Below are positions 1 through 6,485 of a stretch of 8,561 nucleotides of DNA, one piece after another. Made by a program: the position numbers and the translations under genes. This DNA is from Flavobacteriaceae bacterium. GTDB taxonomy: Bacteria; Bacteroidota; Bacteroidia; Flavobacteriales; Flavobacteriaceae. How positions within the stretch are numbered: position 1 is the stretch's first letter; each line of letters begins with the position of its first letter. The stretch is taken from NCBI GenBank assembly GCA_030834365.1, contig JAURFJ010000050.1:1-8561 (forward strand). The letters are read 5' to 3'. The notes under the pieces are model-generated. The model did no database searches. It had not been told where the DNA came from and saw only the letters and a program-made list of their open reading frames with translations.

Positions 1-1
1 T

Positions 2-799
2 TACGTGGCTACTCTGAACTCAGGAGAAGACACGAACGTTTTGATGAAGCTCATGATTGAGCAAGTAGGGGCCACAACCGTTTTGGTTATGCTTCTTATG
101 CCTTTAGTAATTGGATTTTTTGTGCTGCTCATCTATGGGCTTCGAGTGCTCAAAATGCCCTTAACTGCCCTGTTTACCTCTAGGCCTTTATTCGACTGGA
201 ACCGCGCATTATTTGCTTTCTCTTTATGGGCTGTAATTGTGAGTAGTACGACCGTGTTGGACTATCTGCTGGCTCCCGAAAATTACGTCGTTCAATTTCG
301 TTGGAGCGCGTTTTGGCCATTTGCCGTAGTGGCTATACTGCTCATCCCTTTGCAGTCTAGTTTTGAAGAATTGCTTTTTAGAGGCCACATGACCCAGGGG
401 CTGGGTATTCTTACTGGTCGACGCGCTGTTGCCTTTCTCGTGCCCTCAGTGATTTTTGGATTGATGCATATAGGTAATCCCGAGGTTGCCGAACTCGGAT
501 ACGAGATATTGATTTATTACATCGGATCGGGCCTTTTTTTCGGAGCAATGACGCTAATTGACGAAGGAACAGAACTAGCCTTGGGCTTTCACGCCTCAAA
601 TAACTTGGTGGGTGCGCTATTGGTCTCTAGTGATTGGACCGCCTTTCAGGTACCCTCTTTATTTAAAGATGTGGGCGCTCCTTCTTTTGGAATTGACGCA
701 CTGATCCCCGTTTTGGTCGTATACCCATTGGTGCTATGGATATTGGCCAAAAAATACCAATGGAGTTCAATCGGCTTGAAACTCTTCGGAAAGATTTAA
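2..799 (+). CDS. CPBP-family intramembrane metalloprotease-like protein, 5'-partial
   Basis: This is a polytopic inner-membrane protein of the CPBP (CAAX protease and bacteriocin-processing, ABI/Rce1-like) family. Numbered from the GTG at base 5, the three family motifs are visible: EExxxR at E121/E122/R126 (in FEELLFRG), FGLMH with H155, and HASNN with H196 and N200. In Rce1-type enzymes these Glu and His residues form the intramembrane active site, so a catalytically competent fold is plausible; the substrate is unknown. Hydrophobic segments lie near residues 24-46, 68-89, 103-119, 141-157, 168-185, 191-207 and 232-248. The frame is open to the window edge (a TAC codon precedes the GTG), and relatives usually have more N-terminal sequence, so the true start probably lies upstream. 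Its stop is three bases before the menE ATG, implying co-transcription and probably translational coupling. Family assignment is firm; proteolytic function is inferred. Confidence 0.88.
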   Translation, partial: YVATLNSGEDTNVLMKLMIEQVGATTVLVMLLMPLVIGFFVLLIYGLRVLKMPLTALFTSRPLFDWNRALFAFSLWAVIVSSTTVLDYLLAPENYVVQFRWSAFWPFAVVAILLIPLQSSFEELLFRGHMTQGLGILTGRRAVAFLVPSVIFGLMHIGNPEVAELGYEILIYYIGSGLFFGAMTLIDEGTELALGFHASNNLVGALLVSSDWTAFQVPSLFKDVGAPSFGIDALIPVLVVYPLVLWILAKKYQWSSIGLKLFGKI

Positions 800-802
800 T
801 CG

Positions 803-1873
803 ATGTGGCACGGTGATTTTAAAATTAACGGTTTAGACTTTAAGACGAGTCAAGCGCTTGAAAAGGCAAACCGCTTTCAATCCACCAATGCCTTTCTTCA
901 GCAAGTCGTCGATCTGGCGGCAAAACTTTTTGATGATTCAGCCTTGATTCAGGTGCAATCATCGGGATCTACTGGTGCTCCTAAGACCTTTAATTTAGAT
1001 AGACAAGAACTCATAGCATCGGCCGACCTAACACTCAACTACTTTAACTTAAGGCCCACATCTAGAGTCTTATTATGTCTTCCGATAACCGCCATATCTG
1101 GGCTCATGATGCTCGTTAGGGCCATGAGGGGAGGTTTAGATCTTTATGTCGCCGAACCTGATTCTAGGCCTTTGGCGCACTTTGAAACGAAGCCCGAAGG
1201 TTTTTTTGATTTTGTGGCCTTGACTCCGTACCAACTTGTACATTCAATAGCTTACTTGAATAGAGCTAAAACTATATTGGTAGGTGGGGCACCCCTGATT
1301 AATGAACAACTTTCAGCTTTGCCCAAAAACCTCGACTTAACTATAGTTGAGAGCTACGGTATGACAGAAACCCTGTCGCATGTGGCATTGAAAAGTCGGT
1401 TTCCGATTGAAGCTCCTTTTTTCAGTGCACTTGAACCCGTTAGGTTTTCGTTAGGCGATGCGCAAAACCTGATTATTTATGCGCCTTATTTAAAGCAGAG
1501 TCCATTAGTTACCACAGACCGTGTTCAGCTTTTTTCTGAAACTCAGTTTTCTTACTTAGGTCGCATTGACCATGCGATAAATTCTGGTGGTGTTAAGTTT
1601 TTTCCGGAGCAAATCGAACACAAAATTCAGCATTTACTGGCTGAAAACTTCTTTGTAGCCGGATGTCATCACAACACGCTAGGCCAGCAAGTCACTCTTT
1701 TTATTGAAGGAAACGACCCCAATCGCGGCGGCGAGGTGAATCAACTGCTGAATCTGGTGAATTGGAAGACCTACGAAAAACCGAGACAGGTGCGGGTACT
1801 AAAGCAGTTTAGTTACACCTCTACCCATAAAATAGATCGATTGAAAACTCTGGCTCAACTAGACCTGAAGTAG
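803..1873 (+). CDS. menE: o-succinylbenzoate-CoA ligase (MenE), short form
   Basis: This is an adenylate-forming (ANL/AMP-binding) enzyme that probably activates o-succinylbenzoate with ATP and CoA to give OSB-CoA, the substrate of MenB in menaquinone synthesis. Motifs appear in order: P-loop-like SSGSTG at residues 53-58 with K61, YGMTET at 185-190, TTDR with ribose-binding D239, hinge GRIDHAINSGG at 253-263, and a C-terminal THKIDR whose K343 is the expected catalytic lysine. At 356 residues it is about 100 shorter than the E. coli enzyme (about 450), mainly through a trimmed N-terminal subdomain, yet every core motif is present. The ATG is three bases after the CPBP stop, so the two are likely one operon. 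No other men gene is in the window; they may lie upstream. Its 3' end overlaps the convergent carboxylase gene by 15 bp. A different small acyl-CoA ligase is possible, but length and context favour MenE. Confidence 0.85.
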   Translation: MWHGDFKINGLDFKTSQALEKANRFQSTNAFLQQVVDLAAKLFDDSALIQVQSSGSTGAPKTFNLDRQELIASADLTLNYFNLRPTSRVLLCLPITAISGLMMLVRAMRGGLDLYVAEPDSRPLAHFETKPEGFFDFVALTPYQLVHSIAYLNRAKTILVGGAPLINEQLSALPKNLDLTIVESYGMTETLSHVALKSRFPIEAPFFSALEPVRFSLGDAQNLIIYAPYLKQSPLVTTDRVQLFSETQFSYLGRIDHAINSGGVKFFPEQIEHKIQHLLAENFFVAGCHHNTLGQQVTLFIEGNDPNRGGEVNQLLNLVNWKTYEKPRQVRVLKQFSYTSTHKIDRLKTLAQLDLK

Positions 1874-3493
1874 GCCCATCGAAAAGGCCTCTTGATGTGA
1901 GTTGTTGTTGGCCATCTCTATGCCCAATGATAGGTGTCTGCGTGTTTCTATAGGGTCGATGATGCCATCGGTCCATAGGCGTGCCGCTGCGTAGTAGGGT
2001 GAAGTCGTCTCGGTGTATTTGGCTTCAATAGTTTGGAGTAGAGCAGCTTTATCCTCATCAGTCAGCGTCTTTTTGCTTTGGGCGTATTTACTCTCTTCAA
2101 TTTGCAGTAGAACTCTTGAGGCAGACTGGCCGCTCATTACGGCAATTTCGGCCGATGGCCATGAAAAAATAAGACGCGGATCATAGGCTTTTCCGCACAT
2201 GGCATAATTACCGGCCCCGTACGAATTACCTACAATAATGGTAAACTTTGGAACTACAGAATTGCTTACTGCATTGACCAGCTTTGCTCCATCTTTAATT
2301 ATGCCTTGGTGTTCACTTTTACTGCCGACCATAAAGCCGGTTACATCTTGTAAAAACACCAGCGGAATGCGCTTTTGGTTGCAGTTGGCAATAAATCGGG
2401 TGGCCTTGTCGGCTGAGTCAGAATAAATAACTCCTCCGATTTGCATCTCGCCTCTGGCATTTTTGGTCACCTTGCGTTCATTGGCGACAAGGCCTACGGC
2501 CCATCCGTCTATTCGGGCGTACCCCGTTATAATGGTCTTTCCGTAGTTTTCTTTGTACGGCTCAAAGGAATCCGCATCGACAAGACATTCGAGAAGCTCA
2601 GTCATATCATAGGGCTCCGATCTGTTTTCTGGCAAAAGGGTGTATACCTCTTCAAGCACTCTTTTTGGGGCTTGAGGCGCTACACGATCGAATCCTGCCT
2701 TTTTTGTTTCACCCAGTTTCCCAATTAGGGATTGAATTTTTTCTAAGGCCGCTTGGTCTGAGGGTACCGCATAATCAACTACTCCAGAAATGGAGCTGTG
2801 GGTGTGTGCTCCGCCTAGGGTTTCTTTATCTACATCTTCTCCAACCGCAGCCTTTACCAGGTACGGTCCGGCTAGAAATATAGAGCCCGTATTTTCAACG
2901 ATTATGGCTTCATCGCTCATAATCGGCAGGTAGGCGCCTCCGGCCACGCATGAGCCCATGATAGCAGCAATCTGAGTGATACCCATACTGCTCATTTTCG
3001 CATTATTTCTGAAAATGCGTCCGAAGTGCTCCTTGTCTGCAAAGCTCTCGTCTTGCAATGGTAAATAAACACCGGCACTATCTACCAAATAAATAATCGG
3101 AATTCGGTTCTCAATGGCGATTTCTTGAGCACGCAGGTTCTTTTTTGCCGTCATCGGAAACCAAGCGCCTGCCTTTACCGACGCATCATTTGCTACCACC
3201 ACACAGAGCCGACCATTGATTTTTCCTATTTGCACAATCACACCGGCTGAAGGGCAACCCCCGTGATCTAGGTACATGTTGTCTGCAGCTAGTTGTCCAA
3301 TTTCGATTACTTCAGATGGCTGGTCAAACAAAAAGTCTAGCCGTTCCCGGGCGGTCAACTTTCCTTGATCGCGTTGCTTCTGCTGTTTAGAAACCCCGCC
3401 TCCAAGAGCGATTTTGTCTCGCCTTTCATTTAGCGCTTTCACCTCGTTTCGATGGTGAATTTCGCGGGTCAGCTGTTTTTTAGACTTGCTCAT
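1859..3493 (-). CDS. mccB: Acyl-CoA carboxylase beta (carboxyltransferase) subunit, methylcrotonyl-CoA carboxylase type
   Basis: This is the carboxyltransferase subunit of a biotin-dependent acyl-CoA carboxylase, which moves carboxyl from carboxybiotin to an acyl-CoA. At 544 residues it matches MCC beta (about 535) better than propionyl-CoA carboxylase beta (about 510). MCC-like features include LPLQDESFADKEHFGRIF at about 144-161, GSCVAGGAYLP at 180-190, SIFLAGPYLVKAA at 204-216, LQDVTGFMVGSKSEHQG at 381-397, and GNSYGAGNYAMCGKAYDP at 422-439. The GGAY and GAGNY glycine-rich turns are the expected oxyanion-hole regions of the two crotonase-like halves. A charged helical insert (about 465-495) followed by TSPYYAAARLWTDGIIDP is also typical of MCC. 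The likely role is conversion of 3-methylcrotonyl-CoA to 3-methylglutaconyl-CoA in leucine breakdown. The biotin-carrying alpha subunit is not in the window, so a related substrate such as geranyl-CoA is not formally excluded. The ATG start is supported by the N-terminal alignment pattern. Confidence 0.9.
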   Translation of the reverse strand: MSKSKKQLTREIHHRNEVKALNERRDKIALGGGVSKQQKQRDQGKLTARERLDFLFDQPSEVIEIGQLAADNMYLDHGGCPSAGVIVQIGKINGRLCVVVANDASVKAGAWFPMTAKKNLRAQEIAIENRIPIIYLVDSAGVYLPLQDESFADKEHFGRIFRNNAKMSSMGITQIAAIMGSCVAGGAYLPIMSDEAIIVENTGSIFLAGPYLVKAAVGEDVDKETLGGAHTHSSISGVVDYAVPSDQAALEKIQSLIGKLGETKKAGFDRVAPQAPKRVLEEVYTLLPENRSEPYDMTELLECLVDADSFEPYKENYGKTIITGYARIDGWAVGLVANERKVTKNARGEMQIGGVIYSDSADKATRFIANCNQKRIPLVFLQDVTGFMVGSKSEHQGIIKDGAKLVNAVSNSVVPKFTIIVGNSYGAGNYAMCGKAYDPRLIFSWPSAEIAVMSGQSASRVLLQIEESKYAQSKKTLTDEDKAALLQTIEAKYTETTSPYYAAARLWTDGIIDPIETRRHLSLGIEMANNNSHQEAFSMGLLQV

Positions 3494-3502
3494 CTCTTCT
3501 TC

Positions 3503-3531
3503 AATTGCCCCTGCAATTTACGATTAATTGC
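3503..3531. promoter_or_regulatory. Three AATTGC/GCAATT hexamers in a divergent spacer, possible operator
   Basis: In the 83-bp spacer between the carboxylase gene and the small membrane-protein gene, the hexamer AATTGC occurs at 3503-3508, its inverse GCAATT at 3513-3518, and AATTGC again at 3526-3531. The first pair is an inverted repeat with a 4-base spacer, the second an inverted repeat with a 7-base spacer. The spacer must hold start signals for both directions, but I could not find a clean TAnnTTTG box in either; TAAATTGC on the minus strand (3513-3520) is the nearest. A role as a repressor or activator site is inference only; AT-rich hexamers can recur by chance. Confidence 0.3.
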
Positions 3532-3576
3532 TCCATTTTTACGACCTTTACCCCCTAACACAGCGCTACATAAAAC

Positions 3577-3753
3577 ATGAACAAAAATACAGTCTTGGCG
3601 TATGCCACCTTTTTGATGATACTCATGGGCCTCATTCTTTTGGCGCTAGCTGCTTTCAAGTACGATGAAGTAGCCGGTTGGGGTTTTGCAACAGTAGGTA
3701 TTGGTTTCTTCGCCATAGCTTGGGTATTTAATGCGCTAAAAGGAAGAGTCTAA
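3577..3753 (+). CDS. Small conserved two-helix membrane protein (58 aa), CAL67264-like
   Basis: This short gene encodes a 58-residue protein beginning MNKNTVLAYATFLMILMG and ending FNALKGRV. Two hydrophobic helices (about residues 6-27 and 36-53) are joined by a short polar turn, KYDEVAGWG, which suggests a hairpin in the inner membrane. No signal peptidase site or catalytic motif is visible. From memory it resembles the small family named CAL67264 membrane protein, found in flavobacteria and often placed beside an ABC-F gene; I could not verify this by search. It is followed 13 bases later by ettA in the same direction, and both starts have near-identical leaders (ACATAAAACATG at 3568-3579 and ACATAAACATG at 3759-3769), so the two are probably one transcript. 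Coding status is supported by the clean frame, spacing and membrane-protein composition. The function is unknown. Confidence 0.85.
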   Translation: MNKNTVLAYATFLMILMGLILLALAAFKYDEVAGWGFATVGIGFFAIAWVFNALKGRV

Positions 3754-3766
3754 AATTCACATAAAC

Positions 3767-5458
3767 ATGTCAGATGATAAAAAAGTAATCTTCTCGATGA
3801 CGGGGGTCACCAAGACCTTTACCAACGCGAATACCCCAGTGCTCAACAATATCTATTTGAGCTTCTTCTACGGAGCCAAGATTGGTATATTGGGACTAAA
3901 TGGATCTGGAAAGTCAACCCTGCTTAAAATTATAGCAGGTGTGGACACTAATTTTAGGGGCGACGTGGTGTTCTCTCCGGGCTATTCTGTCGGCTATCTT
4001 GAACAAGAGCCCCAACTAGACGAAACCAAAACAGTCATCGAGATCGTTAAAGAGGGGGTTACCGAAACAGTGGCTGTTCTCGATCGCTACAATGCAATTA
4101 ACGACCAGTTTGGATTGCCTGAGGTTTATGAAGACGCCGAAAAGATGCAGAAGCTCATGGATGAGCAAGCTAAATTGCAAGATCAAATTGACGCCTTAAA
4201 TGCCTGGGAATTAGATACCAAGCTTGCTATTGCCATGGATGCGTTGCGCACTCCAGAACCCGATACGCCCATTAACGTGCTCAGCGGTGGAGAGCGTCGA
4301 CGCGTGGCCCTTTGTCGCTTGTTGTTGAAGGAGCCTGATGTTCTGCTGTTAGATGAACCGACAAACCATCTTGATGCCGAATCGGTGCTCTGGCTTGAAG
4401 AACACCTTGCGCGTTATAAAGGGACGGTAATTGCGGTTACCCACGACCGTTATTTCTTAGACAATGTAGCCGGATGGATCCTTGAATTAGATAGAGGTGA
4501 GGGTATACCGTGGAAAGGGAATTACTCTTCATGGCTAGATCAGAAATCTAAACGATTGGCTCAAGAGAGTAAGCAGGCAAGCAAGCGTCAAAAAACCCTT
4601 GAACGCGAATTAGAGTGGGTCAGACAAGGCGCCAAAGGAAGACAGACTAAACAAAAGGCGCGTTTAAATAGCTACGACAAACTGCTGAATCAAGATCAGA
4701 AACAACTCGAGGAGCGATTGGAGATATACATTCCCAATGGCCCGCGACTAGGAACCAATGTCTTAGAAGCCATTGATATCTCTAAGGCATTTGGCGACAA
4801 GTTGCTTTATGAGGGGTTGAGCTTCAAACTTCCTCAGGCAGGAATAGTTGGTGTCATTGGTCCAAACGGAGCAGGTAAAACTACCTTGTTTCGGATGATT
4901 ATGTCAGAATTAGAACCCGATAGCGGTGATTTTAGCGTGGGTGAAACCGCTAAAATCGCTTACGTTGACCAAACACACTCCTCTATTGATCCTGAAAAAT
5001 CTATTTGGGAAAACTTTTCTGATGGTCAAGAGCTCATAATGATGGGGCAGCGCGAAGTGAATTCAAGAGCCTACTTGAGCCGTTTCAATTTCTCGGGTAG
5101 TGAGCAGAATAAGAAAGTCAAACTGTTATCGGGAGGTGAGCGAAATAGACTTCATTTGGCCATGACATTGAAAGAGGAGGGTAATGTATTACTTTTAGAT
5201 GAGCCAACTAATGATCTGGATGTTAATACATTAAGAGCATTAGAAGAGGGGTTAGAAAATTTTGCTGGCTGTGCAGTAGTTATTTCGCATGACCGTTGGT
5301 TTTTGGACCGAATATGCACCCATATTTTAGCCTTTGAAGGCAATTCATCGGTCTATTTCTTTGAAGGTTCTTTTTCAGAATACGAAGAAAATAGGCGAAA
5401 ACGTTTAGGTAAAGACCTTAATCCGACCCGTATCAAATACAAAAAACTCACACGTTAG
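3767..5458 (+). CDS. ettA: Energy-dependent translational throttle protein EttA (ABC-F ATPase)
   Basis: This is a soluble tandem-ABC ATPase of the ABC-F class that binds the ribosomal E site and, in E. coli, gates the first elongation step according to ATP/ADP level. At 563 residues it is close to E. coli EttA (555) and collinear with it. NBD1 has Walker A GLNGSGKST (43-51), signature LSGGE (172-176), Walker B LLLDEP with E197, and switch H226. NBD2 has Walker A GPNGAGKT (365-372), signature LSGGE (454-458), Walker B with E479, and H508. The EttA-type arm (about 95-140) and the linker with GIPWKGNYSSWL, ELEWVRQGAKGRQTK and PNGPRLG (about 246-328) separate it from Uup, YheS and antibiotic-resistance ABC-Fs. 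There are no membrane segments, so it is not a transporter. It lies 13 bases downstream of the 58-aa membrane-protein gene. All catalytic residues are intact. Confidence 0.96.
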   Translation: MSDDKKVIFSMTGVTKTFTNANTPVLNNIYLSFFYGAKIGILGLNGSGKSTLLKIIAGVDTNFRGDVVFSPGYSVGYLEQEPQLDETKTVIEIVKEGVTETVAVLDRYNAINDQFGLPEVYEDAEKMQKLMDEQAKLQDQIDALNAWELDTKLAIAMDALRTPEPDTPINVLSGGERRRVALCRLLLKEPDVLLLDEPTNHLDAESVLWLEEHLARYKGTVIAVTHDRYFLDNVAGWILELDRGEGIPWKGNYSSWLDQKSKRLAQESKQASKRQKTLERELEWVRQGAKGRQTKQKARLNSYDKLLNQDQKQLEERLEIYIPNGPRLGTNVLEAIDISKAFGDKLLYEGLSFKLPQAGIVGVIGPNGAGKTTLFRMIMSELEPDSGDFSVGETAKIAYVDQTHSSIDPEKSIWENFSDGQELIMMGQREVNSRAYLSRFNFSGSEQNKKVKLLSGGERNRLHLAMTLKEEGNVLLLDEPTNDLDVNTLRALEEGLENFAGCAVVISHDRWFLDRICTHILAFEGNSSVYFFEGSFSEYEENRRKRLGKDLNPTRIKYKKLTR

Positions 5459-5469
5459 GCTCAGCATTC

Positions 5470-5501
5470 TTGCGGTTTTACTCGAAATCACCCTATATTT
5501 G
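5470..5501 (+). promoter_or_regulatory. Bacteroidota-type promoter for the coiled-coil protein gene
   Basis: A TTG at 5470-5472 is followed after 21 bases by TATATTTG at 5494-5501, an exact match to the Bacteroidota primary-sigma -7 box TAnnTTTG with a suitable -33 element. The predicted transcription start is near 5508, giving a leader of about 30 bases before the ATG at 5538. It lies just after the ettA stop and suggests that the downstream gene is transcribed independently. I saw no terminator between ettA and this promoter, so read-through is also possible. Confidence 0.65.
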
Positions 5502-5537
5502 CTGCTGTTAACAAAACCTATCTTAAGATCTTAAATT

Positions 5538-6410
5538 ATGGAAAAAAACCAGTCTAAAGCGTTGCCAGCGATTCTTGGAGTCCTTTTTGTTGCGGCAGCA
5601 GCTTTCGCAATCAGCCTTTATATCAGCGGTAAAAATACTGAGGAGGCCTTAAATGCTGAAAAAGCAGCGGTAATCGAGGAACTAGAAGGGCTTAAGTCAG
5701 ATTACGACAAGTCTATTTTAGAAAACAACGCGCTTAGCGAAGAATTATTAGCCGCAAGAAGCGAAATCGCGAACTATATAGACTCTGTTTCTTCTTTAAA
5801 AGCAGATGTAGCCACTTTGATGCGTTTTAGAGGCCAGGTTTATCAATTGCGCAAAGAGCGCGAAACGCTTATGGCTCGGCTTGACTCATTGACTGCTAGC
5901 AATTTAGCGTTAAAATCGTTGAACGACCAAACCCAAAAAGAATTAGAGCGTGTTGCTGCATTAAATGATTCGATTGTTCAGCAAAATATCATTTTAGAGC
6001 AAGAAAATAGAATTGCAGCTCAGCTTAAACTCGATGCCCTTGATGTTCAAGCGGTACGTGTTAAAAGCAATGGAGACTTCAAATCGGTTAACCGTGCGAA
6101 GAGAGCAGATAACTTCAAAATTTGTTTCACCGTAAGAGATAACGCCGTTGCTAAGGCTGGTGACAAGAACTTCTTTGTTGAGGTTATGGGTCCAGATGGC
6201 GCACTTGTCGGTAATTCAGAATCGGTTACGGTAAATAGCCGTTCGCTTAACGTGAGCAAAGTGACCGCCTTTTATTACGAAAATCAAACCTTAGACGTTT
6301 GTGATTATGTTGAGAATGCTGGAGGTGATTTCCCTAAAGGAAATTACATGGTGAACATCTACGACAACGATTTAGAATTGATTGGGACCTCTAAGTTCTT
6401 TTTGAAATAA
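5538..6410 (+). CDS. Membrane-anchored coiled-coil protein with C-terminal beta-rich domain, function unknown
   Basis: I do not recognise a named family for this 290-residue protein. It has one N-terminal hydrophobic helix (about residues 9-30, preceded by MEKNQSKALP) that is best read as a signal anchor. A long, strongly heptad-like charged region follows (about 33-165, rich in Leu, Glu, Lys and Asn), predicted as coiled coil. A C-terminal segment (about 170-290) is rich in alternating hydrophobic residues and looks like a compact beta domain, with motifs FKICFTVRDN, FFVEVMGPDG, DVCDYVENAGG and GNYMVNIYDN. The two cysteines (C196, C255) are both in this domain and could pair if it lies in the periplasm. 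The basic stretch before the helix is slight, so topology is uncertain. It has its own promoter, and a bidirectional terminator separates it from convergent fumC. Homologues are sometimes labelled chromosome-partitioning or DNA-repair ATPase because of the coiled coil; no ATPase motif is present here. Confidence 0.9.
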   Translation: MEKNQSKALPAILGVLFVAAAAFAISLYISGKNTEEALNAEKAAVIEELEGLKSDYDKSILENNALSEELLAARSEIANYIDSVSSLKADVATLMRFRGQVYQLRKERETLMARLDSLTASNLALKSLNDQTQKELERVAALNDSIVQQNIILEQENRIAAQLKLDALDVQAVRVKSNGDFKSVNRAKRADNFKICFTVRDNAVAKAGDKNFFVEVMGPDGALVGNSESVTVNSRSLNVSKVTAFYYENQTLDVCDYVENAGGDFPKGNYMVNIYDNDLELIGTSKFFLK

Positions 6411-6431
6411 AAAGTCTAAGTCTTACCAACT

Positions 6432-6465
6432 AAAAAAGGCCTCGCTTTTTGCGAGGCCTTTTTTT
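6432..6465. terminator. Bidirectional intrinsic terminator between the coiled-coil gene and fumC
   Basis: A perfect 14-bp stem (6432-6445 with 6451-6464) has a TTTTT loop. The GC-rich core GGCCTCGC/GCGAGGCC is flanked by an A-run on the left and a T-run on the right, so it can stop transcription from both convergent genes. It starts about 20 bases after the plus-strand stop and about 20 bases beyond the fumC stop. Confidence 0.93.
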
Positions 6466-6485
6466 GTACACCTATTTCTGCTTCT

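Noticed and set aside
5..7. GTG as the start of the CPBP gene
   Set aside because: The frame is open to the window edge and family members have more N-terminal sequence, so the gene was called 5'-partial.
411..599. Minus-strand 62-codon frame inside the CPBP gene
   Set aside because: Antisense to the conserved active-site segment of the CPBP protein; Arg-rich low-quality composition and no start signals.
2238..2883. Three overlapping plus-strand open frames inside the carboxylase gene
   Set aside because: They overlap one another and a strongly conserved minus-strand gene, with no independent support.
3494..3576. Standard TAnnTTTG promoters in the carboxylase/EttA divergent spacer
   Set aside because: Only partial matches (such as TAAATTGC on the minus strand) without a well-spaced TTG were found, so none was called.
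3767..5458. ABC transporter or antibiotic-resistance ABC-F assignment
   Set aside because: There are no membrane segments, and the arm and linker motifs match EttA, not resistance-type ABC-Fs.
5538..6410. Chromosome-partitioning or DNA-repair ATPase label for the coiled-coil protein
   Set aside because: No Walker A or B motif is present; such labels usually come from coiled-coil similarity alone.
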